Positions 44,413 to 56,500 of a DNA stretch of 64,000 nt are shown here, in pieces. A program made the position numbers and the translations under genes. The stretch's first letter is position 1; every line of letters begins with the position of its first letter. The DNA is taken from positions 122,159,961 through 122,223,960 of the forward strand of contig NC_092803.1 of assembly GCF_040954645.1 (NCBI RefSeq). Direction: 5' to 3'. The notes beneath the pieces were generated by a model, which was given only the letters and a program-made list of their open reading frames with translations, ran no database searches and was not told where the DNA came from. Origin of the DNA: Diabrotica undecimpunctata. Its lineage: Eukaryota > Arthropoda > Insecta > Coleoptera > Chrysomelidae.

Positions 44413-44468
44413 CTAAAAAAAATTTGAAATTATTCAAATAGCTAACACAAATATTTTTTATTAATATG

Positions 44469-44508
<40 letters not shown>

Positions 44509-47500
44509 CACTAATATACAATAGTGTCGTAACTCAAAAAAGATGATTTTTCAGAATCAACGAAAAACTTCCTATCGAAAATCATTTCCTATTGCAGATA
44601 AAAAAAATTAATGCATATATTTCTAATTAATATTAAAGGAAGGTTCTTTGTACTCTTAGTTAAATAAAAGTACTGACAGTGAAGTTATTTAAAAATTTTG
44701 AGTTAACACTGTATTGCTCTAAGCAAAATGTTCGAAATAAAATAATATTTTTAGTTATGACATTATTTATGAAATATTTTGTGGCACTACAATTTGATTT
44801 ACTATTTTTTTTCTGCGGTTTCATTAGTTTTTGGACTTACAACAATTTTGGGAACTGATTCTTGGTATTTGTTAACATTGAATCTAAATAGATTGTATTA
44901 CACGTTAGCAATTACCGAGAATTGTTGTTTTTGATATTAATAAATAAATCAAGACTGTTTTAATTATGTTTATATTATAATCAAACAAATTCAGATACAG
45001 ATAACAAAATACAGTATTCTTGTACTTAATCTATATATTTGCGTTGTTTGCCATGTTTTCCGCGTAATTCATCTTGTATTAAACCACACTCTGTTTTTTT
45101 TTTATAGGGCTGTTGTAGCAATGGGTCGATCGTTTATAGCAAGAGTATTTTTAAAAAATGGTTTGCAAACTCTAATGTGATAATTGTTTACTGTAAAATT
45201 AAATCCAGTGTTTACTTTGCGAAAATTTTGTGTTAAAGAATATCTGTATTTGGTTTAATTTCTATAGTATGTCTAATAATGAATCCTCTTTGTTTTTGTA
45301 AATCTCCCAAACTCCAATACTTAATAAAAATATCTTGTTTTATGTCTCGTTTATTCGTAAACGATAGTTTAACCTGCATTTTTCGTCACAAGTCGGACCC
45401 ATTTTCCTTGCAGGTACTTGTTTTTTGTTCACATATTCATGCGTTTTTCATTCATACGATTCATTACGCAGGTTTCAATATTATGTATCCTCTTTTTGCC
45501 CTTGGTATTGTTGTTTTGCTCTTCCGAAGAAACATTTAATTCATTAGTTAACCCACCAGTTCTATCAAAAGGACTTAAATTATCCACAACATTCGAGCTA
45601 CTTGATGAAGAGCTACTCGTAGAAGAGCTACTCGTAGAAGAGCTACTCGATGAAGAGCTTCTTGAAGAAGAGCTACTTGATGGATTTATTGTTAGATCTC
45701 GAAGCAAACTATAGGTTTTACTTTGCACACCAGGAACGAAATGCGGATTTCGGTCGGACTCATCGAAATCAAAGTCGCCCTGGTCTGAGTGCATCGGTGA
45801 AATGTAATATTGCCTTTGGTTGGATTCTGTAATAGGTTTAACATAACTACTCTTATGTTTACGTCAATTTCTTAAAGTACTTGATGACTCGTAAATCGTC
45901 ACTGTTTTCTATTTAGGCACCAGGTTCATTATTTGTACTCTCCAGTGACAATAACGACGGCGAAGAGATTTCCTGCTCGCAGTGGTCAGCATTTGTTGCC
46001 AAAGCAACAAGTAATCGCCCAGGACTCATAAGTATTGAACCTAAAAATGAATCAAGTAATATTATTAGATTAAGTATATAGGTACGTGACGCAAGATTGT
46101 CACAAAGAGTGTAGTAACTCTAAATTTATAAAATAAAGTAGTTGGTAAGCTTTCTTAATAACTCTGCTACACATTTTAAATGAGTTATTACTATCCAGTG
46201 ATCGAAAAATAGATAGTGATTAATAAATGTTTTACAAACACAAACAATGATTTAAAGTTATGATTCAACAATAATGTAACATGTCAAAAATAATTAACTG
46301 AATCAATAATGGTGTCGTTAATAAAAATATTAATTTAAAAAGTGCTAGTGTAAATCAGTAATAGTGTAATAACTAGAAAAACAACAATGTTATAGTTAGG
46401 TTCAAATCAACAATACTGTAATAACTCAAAATATAGCTATGACAATTACATACCTGATTCAGCAATAACGTGGAAACTCGAAATGATGAGCAAAGCAACA
46501 CGTGCGTTCCCGATCACTGTTGGTCGCAACTAAAGATGACACGATATTGTGAGGGGGGTGACGACAGTCGGTCAGTCATGAATAACGTCTTATGCCGCCC
46601 TCTCTTATTCATTTACTGCACTATTAAAGCGACAGCTTTATTGACTTATAGAGAATTGAATTTTACGTGTGGATATAGTGTTATGTCAATTTCTTTCGAA
46701 ACATTTTGAGTTCCGACAAAATAATTTTCATAATAAACCATCACTGCACGAAAAAAAGATATTAAAAATAGCATAAAAATTTAATGAAAGTACATACTGC
46801 AGGATTTAGTTGTAGAGAAAAAATTAAAAATTTAACGCGTTTTGGGAGAAAACGATAGAAGTGAAGAGAAGTTTGTACAATAGTGATTGACAGGCATGCA
46901 GATTGCTAATATTAGATGCGGTTCGGTAAATAAAATAAATAGAACATTCACTGAATATGTTGTATAAAATAACCCCCTACAAAGAAGACAGGAGAATAAT
47001 GATCAACTGGAATATTTAAACAATATCAATTTTCTAAAAAACGTGTTCTTTACCAACGAAGCCACTTTCACTAAAAATAGAGTGCACCATCACAAAATTG
47101 TCACTATTTTAGAGCATATAATCCCCATTGGTATAAGCTGCAAAAGCCAATATTTGCAAAAATCAATGTCTGGTGTGATATACTAAACGAGCGAATTATT
47201 GATATTTTATTCTCAAAGAAGTTTTCAGAATTTTTAAACAGCTACACATGAGATACATTCATGAGCTTCCACTTAATGAACAATTAAATTTGTGTATCCA
47301 GTTAGATGGGTGCTTTTTTCATTACGCCAGAACTGTGAAGCACTGGCTAAATGAAAATTTTACAAACCATTGGATAGGCCGTGATAGTCCGTTGATATAT
47401 TGGCTACCCAAATACTATATCTCACAATCTGAGATTGGACTGTTCAGCAACGAAGTGTTGTAATGTTTTCTGACGAGTGACGTTTTTGCTATCGATCTCC

Positions 47501-50500
47501 AGACAGATGCAAACGTATATGGAGGAGACCCGGAGATCGATTGGCACCTTCCTATATTTCACCCAGAACGTCGTTTGGTGACGGAATTATTATATGGACG
47601 GGAATTGCTTATAATTCTGTCTGAGAGAGCAGGATTAAAGATAAACTTTGAGAAAACTAAACGTATGACAAATCTCGTAATGAGCGGAAATATAACTATA
47701 TCATACAACAAACATACACTTACAAATATATGAGACACAAATATCTGGGAATCAAATAAATGAAATACAAAAACGAATACGTCTGACATGGGCAGCATCT
47801 GACAAACTAAGCCATATTGTATTATAAGAAATTCAATTCTCAGTCTCAAGCGAAAGGTATATAATCAATGTGTTTTGCTTGTACAAACTTATGGAACAGA
47901 GATTTTAATACTGACGCAAAGATACGCAAATAACACGAGCCATGGAACGTGCAAATGCAGGCGTTCAAGACATAATCGAATCATGACGCTAATGTGGAAC
48001 TGGACAGCGCACTTAGACAAGGACGAAAACACAAGTTGAAAGGTATACAATACGAATCATGGAATGAATGGAATGAAGGCCTAGAAACTATAAAAGAAGC
48101 CGAGGACGACCACCGACTAGACCGATCGACGACGTGAAAAGAGTAGCAGTAAACGGGCTACAAACGGCCCAGTATATATATCCAGCTGTGGACGCGATTG
48201 GCTGAATGGTGATAATCTACAATATCAAACTACGATGAGTATTTCACACGTGTAACTACCGATACTTATTTATAACCAAGTTTTACCTTGAGCCACATAT
48301 CTATGAGACCCATCTTCCACCAGAACGTTATAAAAGGGTTGTTCATCTTTGAGCTGCAATTTGTCCACATTATTTTCGGCTTGCCATTCGGCAGCTGCCA
48401 AGCATACCGGGTCCCAGTCATAGATAACACATTTGTAATTTAAAGTCATATGCTTCATCACCATTCCTACGGCATAATGTAAATTTGGCGTACGTTGTGC
48501 TGCTTCTACTTGACTAAAAAGACCCAGGTCGTTGCGAGAATGATGCGCTTCGTAATCTCGAAGCATATGAAGTACTCTAAAAATAAAACAGAATAAAAGT
48601 AGAATACATATCAACATTTTTGACTCGATCTTCCAAATCGAACAAAGCATGCATTTTTATTAATTAACTTTTTTTTAATACACAAACTTAGATCAAGAAG
48701 ACCCTTCTTCTTCGTGTGTCTTATCCTTTAATGGCATTGGTGATCATCACGGCCATTTTACTGTGTCTACAGCAGTTCTAAAGAGGTATTATGTTGTTTT
48801 TAGACTTCACTGTTTTTAATTTTTCAACCACAACGTGCATCGTCTTCCCGGTCCTCATATTGTTGAGTATATCTTTTTTTTTTTTTATCTTTCTTAATGT
48901 TTTCGTGTTTGTTACGTGTTATATCCACGATATTTTTCACATTATTCGATAACACCAAACATCTAAAAGTTGGTCTTTTTTCAGTTGCGTCCGCAATTGT
49001 CCAGTCTTCAACTCCATACAAAAGGAGAATACGAAGCATCTCAATGCTATAGTTCTAATTTATATTCATAGTTTTCCATTGCATCCTACTGCTTTCATAT
49101 AATTGGAAACGCTTCTACCTATCACAATGCGTCGTTTTATTTCAAGGCAGCGGTCCAATTATTCATTTAGCTCACATACCAAGTAATTGTATCTCTAAAG
49201 CTTTTCCTTTAACGTAAATTGCCTCGTATTCAATATGGTGCTTACTGAAAATCATGATTTTTGTTTTTTTTTTTTTTGTTCAGAGCCATTCCCTACCTCT
49301 CGCAGTACTGCGTAGTGCGATCAACCAAAATTTGCAGCCTTTCTCTGCTGTCCGCAAAGAGCATTGTATCGTCTGCATAGATTATTCACTAGTGTTCCGT
49401 CAATTGATATACCTTCATTGATGTCTTCTAATGCCTCTTTAAACATCCCTTCTGAATCCATATTAAAAAGTAGAGAGGATAGTACAATCTTTGTCGTATA
49501 TAGTCCTCTTCTTATAGGTATCTCTTTAGATTTTTGTTGATCTACTCGTATTATGGCTTTCTGATATCCGTATAAATTTGTAACGATTCTTACATCCTGA
49601 TCATCTATTTCTGTGTTCCGTATATATTTGTAGCCTTATGTGTTGTATTTTGTCGAAGGCTTTCTCAAAGTCAACTAAACATATGAATACGTCACAGTTG
49701 ACATCTCGACCCCGTCTGTGAGTGTTTGGTGTTTGTATAGTAAATAATGACTCTCTAGTGCCAAAGTCTTTTTTAAATCCCAGTTGGTTTCCTGTTATTC
49801 TATCGTCTAGTTTTTTGTAGACATGTCCATGTATAACTTGCAAGAAGCCTTTTAAAACATGATTCATTAAGCTCATCGTTCTACATTCTTCACATTTCAT
49901 TGCATTGAATTTTTTTAGGTATATGGATGAACTCAGATAGTAGCAATTATTTTGGAATTTCCCCGATATAGTAAATTTCATTGAATAATTCTACTAGTAT
50001 ATCAATGGGGTTGTCTGTTAGAAGTGTTAAGATTTCTGTAGGTATTTCATCCGGTGCCATCACCTCTATCCTCTTTTTCAATTTCCCCTTTAGTAATTAT
50101 AGGTCCATTTCTACCTCTTGGTTCTATAGTCTCCATTCTTTCGTCGTCTTCAGCTCTTTTATATATTCTTCATATCTAATTATTTTCTCTGTAATTTCAA
50201 TTATTATTTTGTTGTTTTTACCCATTATGTTTACAATACCTCTTTTTTGTATATGCCAGCTGTTTCTTTAATTTCCCTGTATATATTAAAGCTGTCATGT
50301 TGTTTTTCTAATCTTTCTATTTCTGCACATTTTTCTGATAGCCACAATTCCTTCGCTTCTTTGAGTTTGATTTTGAAACAATCAAACGATTCTTGATTCT
50401 TTTTACGTTTTTGTATTGTTGTTCATTTTTATTCTTGTATTTCCTCCTTTTCCAATATCAATGACTTTATTTCTTGTGTTATCCATTGTTGGCTTTTAGG

Positions 50501-53500
50501 GGATGTATCGCTCCCCAGTTGATATATAATGTTTCTCAGGATCTTCTCTAACTTTTTCCATTTGTCTGTAGCGTTAAGCTGTCCTTGTCTTTCTACTTTC
50601 TAGACTTCCTTTAATTCTAGGTGTTTTGGGGGCTGTTTTTATTTTCTTTAGCTATAAGAAGACTAGCGTTTCGAAACTTTCGTAACGATCGAGTAACTTT
50701 ATGAATCAAAAAAGAAAAATAAGTTTATTTACTTGACGGTAATAACCATTTAGTAAGTAGTAAAAAAAGTCGTTTTATTATTAAATATACATACCTTTGA
50801 GCTTGTTCGGGAACTTCAAACTCCTGAGATAACAAGAAAGTTTCCAAAGATTTAGTATCCATGTTGTGTAGCATATATAATCTAGCTAAGCTGACTAAAG
50901 CTGAAATATCTCTTGGATTCACTAATTTCAACAACTCTAAACTTGACCTACAAAATATAATGAAAAAATAAGTTGGTAAAATTTATGTCGCATTGAAGAA
51001 TTGATGAAAATCACCTTAAACGGGTTATCTTTCCATTGGGATGAGCATGTTGTCTGGCTGAAACTTCCAAATTGTTTGCCATGCGTTCAATCACTTGTAC
51101 CGCTGTGGCAACCGGAATGAGATCTCTGGAGCCTGAAAATCTGCTATGCGGACAGGCTCCTCTTCCCACTATTTGACCTCCATTAAAAACGTCAATATAG
51201 TACCAGTCGGATTCAGGATCAACGCTTTCACAAAACCTAGAAATTCGATAATTAATAACATAATATATGTATAAGTACACTTCAATAAGTTTAACAATCG
51301 TTATAGCCTATATATAAGTTATGAACAAAGATCAAAATTAGAAAATGTCGATTTCCTTTGATGAATATTCACATATACCAACACGTCGGTGAAAGATGTA
51401 TGTTCTGCCTCGATGTGAGGAATTAGTTGTAGTATTCTAAAAAGGTACTATTATTTTCATTCATAATTTAGAAAATATTTTTTTATTTATGTTTGTTATA
51501 GAAAAGGTTAGTGCGAGTGAATAATAAAAGTATGCTGGTCCAAATGAAATACCAAGTGAATTGCTAAAACTGGTCAATGAAAAAAACATAGATCTTTTAG
51601 TCCAACTACTGAACACAATCTATTCCACAGGAATCATCCCACGTGAAATGCTGACATCAACATTTATTTGTCTACCAAAGAAAGTAAATGCCAAAGAATA
51701 TAGTGATTATCGAATGATCAGTCTAATGTCACATACCTTAAAAACCCTGCTAAAAATCATCCATAATAGAATACACGCTAAGCTGGGGATGGATATTAGT
51801 GATTCCCAGTTTGGATTTCGGAATGGAGTGGGCACAAGAGAGGCACTATTTTCTTTTAACGTGCTGACCCAAAGATGTTTGGATGTTAATCGAGATCTTT
51901 ATGTAAGCTTTATGGACTACAACAAGGCATTCGATAAGGTAAAACATGACCGACTTATAGTAGTACTCAAAAACAAGAATCTGGATGTGAGGGATGTAAC
52001 ATTGATATCAAATTTACTACAGCCAACGATCAAATGTGAAAATTGGAAGAGAAGTGTCAGAAGAAGATGAAGATAAGGAGAGGGGTCAGGCAAGTTGCAT
52101 ACTGTCGCCGTTATTGTTTAATACTTATTCTAAAGAAATCATACAAGAAGCTTTGGTAAACGAGACAGTCGGCATAAAACTGAACGGAAGTTTAATTAAC
52201 AACATTAGGTATGCCTACAATACAGTCATAATAGCCGACAACTTGGAAGACTTAGAAAGAATAATGAACAAAATATTAAGATATAGTGGAGAATACGGAC
52301 TCTCTCTTAACATCAAAAACACCAAATTCATGAAAATTAGCAAGAACAACAATACAAAGTATTAACGGTAGGCGGCCAGCAGATTGAGAGAGTAAAAAGA
52401 TATACTTACTTGGGAACGATAATCACAAAAAATAACGATTATACTGCAGAAATAAGAGTCAGAATTGAAAAAGCACGTGCCAACTTCGTGAAAATGAAAA
52501 AGATTTTATGCAGCAAAGATCTGACATTGGCCCTCAGAATAAGGCTAATTAAATGCTATGTACACAGTGAACTCTACTAAGGAGCTGAATCATGGACATT
52601 AAACCGGAATACAATAAATCGACTTAACGCGTTAGATAGAGTCACGAATACAGAAGTGTTAAGGAGAATAGGCAGAAAGAGGGAAATGGAAAATACAATA
52701 AAAGAAAGGAAATTGCAATATCTCGGACATGTGATGAGAGGCGAAAGATACAACATCTTGAGACTCATAATTCAAGGAAAAGTAGAGGGTAGAAGAAGTG
52801 TAAAAAGAAGACGCGTTTCCTGGTTGAAAACCCTGAGACAGTGGTTTGGTTGCAGCTCAAGGCAATTGTTCATAGCAGCTGCCTCGAAGGTCAGAATAGC
52901 CATGATGATTACCAACCTTCGTCGCGGAGATGGCACTTAAAGAAGAAGAATAAAAGTAAAATGTAATGGCATGTCTCGCAAAACAGGAAAACAAAAAACA
53001 AAATAGGTATATCGATGGACGGCAACCATATATACGTATTTCTGACTATTGTTCGTCTTCAGTACGGTGCAACTAAGTTAGAAAAGGAGCATGTTAACTT
53101 GGGAAAGGATAACTACAGAAGCAATACTCGGATTTTGATTACAATATCACATAAAGAACGCAAACAGTAAATTTAATAAAAAGGACATGGATAGACAACA
53201 ATATATTTTAAAATAAGTCATAAAATAACATGCAATAAACCAATAAATAAATGTGTATCTTACCCGAGAATTAAAGCCAAAAAACTGTATATCATCCACG
53301 ATAAACATAATATGTGCTCTGATTAAGAATACTACTTAAGAAGACAAAATGGGAAATATTATAAAATTTTTAATAATAAAAGATTTTTAACGATTATCCA
53401 AAGACACAATATTGGTGCTGGAGGGTGGGAGGTTGAATTCAACGACCACATAGATAAGGAAGGCTAAATTAAATAACTAGCATATTACATGAAAAAACAA

Positions 53501-56500
53501 ATAATAACGGACAAAGATTATGTAACTTAGCAGTTAGGTATGTTGGTTATGTAAATACTCCAGTATTTACATAACTAATACTAAACCCGTAGTACTAATA
53601 AAGTACCACGGATTTCTCCAAATAAAAAATATGATTCCAAATATATCCTATACTAGCTGACCCGGCAAACTTCATACCGCCTTAGAATTAAATAATGTGT
53701 ATAAAAAATTAACAGAAAATAAAACCAAAAAAAATACTCAAACATATTACGCATGAAAAAAGTTGAATCAATTTAATGCTTTCTGATAAAAATATTCCAA
53801 TAATGGTTCCAGCGGTTTTCTTTTTAATTTGTTTATTGTCATTGCAGAAGCCAGAAGCACGAGAATTTGTAAACGTTTAAAATCAAATTATATGAAATTA
53901 TTCATTAGCCTTTTAACAGTCAGCCGCATTCCACTGCACAGTCGAGGTTGATTAATGTTACGCAGCATAATGAGCATAATGACAACTGATCCTACTTTTA
54001 ATTGTAAATTGTTAGGTGGGAGTCCAGGCAATACCAATGAATCCAAAAACTCTGTAGGATATCATTCTGATTTATAACTGTATCAACTGATTTAAATGAA
54101 AACAACTTTCTTGGAAGAAAATTCAGAGTAGTATTGTAGCATTTTCGTTTCACCCCGTATATCATAAAAACTAAAAAATATTCTTAATTTGTTTGCGTCT
54201 CTGAGATTGATAATCTAAACATTTTGGAGTCTGTTTATAATAAACAAATTGCTCTTTCTTTTGATCTTGGTTCCGCCTAGATAATTGCGCAGGAAATAAA
54301 TATGAATCTTTCCACTTAGGTTGGTGAGAAAATGTATGCTGACAAGAGAATGATTTTGGAAGGATGATGTCACTTCTCGGAGTGAGTAACGGTAAGAAGT
54401 CAATGAAGTGCCGCTCAGGCTTGGCTTGTTTTTTGGTTTGTTTTTTAATGCCGCAGTTGAGTACATGGCCCGTAAAAAATAGGAAAATCCAGATTACAAT
54501 GAAGTACAACTAAAATATAAGTACATAATGTCTCATTTCGAGAGATAGTAAACAGCTAAACAAAGATCAAATAAAGTGATGAATTTTATTTAGTTTCAAA
54601 ATTTAGAGTCAGTGCTGGAAAAAAGTAACCCAAGTCCTATATAAGTCCTTCAATTAAATTTAAAACTTGTCAAAATATTTGGAGATACAATAGCAGAATG
54701 TTTTCGATCGGCTGAACCAAAGAAAGATGCTAGATTTATAACCTAAAAGTTTGTATGTTCAGTAATACCTTTTTGTTCAGCTAATTTGTAAGTATTTTTT
54801 AGATAGTAAACTATAATATGGATAATATGATAATTATGCTATAACTGGGGTAATGTCAAAGTATTTTTGCTCTTTAAATTCACCTTTCAGCTTTACCCAG
54901 TTATAAAGGTATTCCATCTAATTTTAGGAATATCTGATTTGTCTAGATTTAGATTTTTGTTTTTTTTGCATTTTTCTTGTTTGATTTTATGTCTACTTTA
55001 CTAATGTGTTGAGATTCTATAATAACTTTTACCTGGTTGAACTTTTGAGAAATAAAAGTTGTTAATTTGTAGCAAATATTTGTTTATTACTCTCTCATAA
55101 TCTTCTTTCCTTCTGGTAACTAATTAGAAGGTAAATCTGACAGGAATCTAGAGCGACAATATAAGGTAAGTGCGTTTGCTTCTGTTTTTTTTGACTATGT
55201 ATGCATATTGGTTGTTATAGAGGTTTTGTCTATTTTTTTTTAATTATCCTTAAGCCAATCTTCTTATAGGTCAAGTGTAGTTTCTCTCGTCCCTCGTCAA
55301 AGGACAAATTATTTTTCCTTTATCGTTTAGTACCAAATTCCCTTATTTTCATTGGTACATTTAAATTCCCCCAATTTTTTTTAAATATAACCCCATCCCA
55401 AATCTATTCACCCATGTCCCAAAGCTTACCGTTGTGTCCTTCAAAACACCTGAGCGCCGATTTGCAAGGTGAACTAACTTGCACCTGGATTTTATTCTTC
55501 TCTTTCCATCCCCCACTTCCCATCTAGACAAGTTACGTTACAGTATGTTCAACCGAACATACATATAAGACTTCATAAAAATCGGTCAAGACGTTTCGAA
55601 GGAGTGTCAAAACAAACTTTGTGACACTAATAACTTGTCACACTAATTTTACTATTAAACAATAGGGATTGGTGACAGAAGGAGGAAAATTAAGGGTTTT
55701 ATGTATTGTTTAATGCCACATCATAAAAAAATAAAAAATATTGTCCAAAAAATAAAAAAAATGTTTGGGAAGGACCACCTTTACCCCTTACGAGGAAAAA
55801 ATCTCACGAACAATTCTCATACCTACCGAATATAAATATAAAATTTCATCAAAATCTGTGAAGCGGTTTCGGAGGAGTATGGCAACTAACTCTATCTCAC
55901 TAATATGGCTATTAAAAACTAGCGGTTAGTAATAGAAGGGTGAAAATTAAGAGCTATTGTATTTCTTAATGCCGCATCATAAAAAATAAAAATAAAAATT
56001 TTATACACAAAATAAACAAATGTTTGGGGTGAACCACTCTTACCTCTTACAGGTATGAAAAATAGATTACGACCGATTATCAGATCTACCGAATATACAT
56101 AGAAAATTTCATAAAAATCGGTCAAGCCGTTTCGAAGAAGTATGGCAACTAACTATGGCAATTAAAAATAGGGGTTGGTAATATTAGGATGAAATTAAGG
56201 GATGTATGTATTTTTTAATGCCACATCATAAAAAAATAAAAAAAAAGATTTTGTTCAAAAAATAAAAATGTTCGGAGTGAACCACTCTTACCCCTTAGTG
56301 GTAGGAAAAAACTTATCCTCAGACCTACAGAATATACATGTAAAATTTCATAAAACTTGGTTTAGCCGTTTCGGAGAAGGAAGGTTTCACATGGCAACAA
56401 CATGCGGCGTTCCCAAGCGGTCACCCATCCAAGTGCTAATTCGAAGATCGAACGAGAACTGGTAAATTCAGCGAGATATGGCCCAATCTATCAATACTGG

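Larger units (their letters stand above)
44507..46750 (-). mobile_element. GQNKN-family transposon, copy 3, internally deleted
   Basis: The left end CGCACTAATATACAATAGTG abuts a (TA)n tract, as in copy 1, and shares the CGCAC start. The right end is tentative (ending near CACTGCACG, with TTTTGAGTTCCGACA inverted relative to the left TGTCGTAACTCAAAA). It carries the 5' half of the transposase gene on the minus strand; the region for the DET and GQNKN blocks is deleted. Located in an FBXO21 intron, same strand as the host gene. Confidence 0.6.

Noticed and set aside
45429..45794. Poly-serine protein as a host gene
   Set aside because: The serine tract and flanking blocks match the N-terminus of the GQNKN transposase (copy 1 has the same layout), so it belongs to transposon copy 3.
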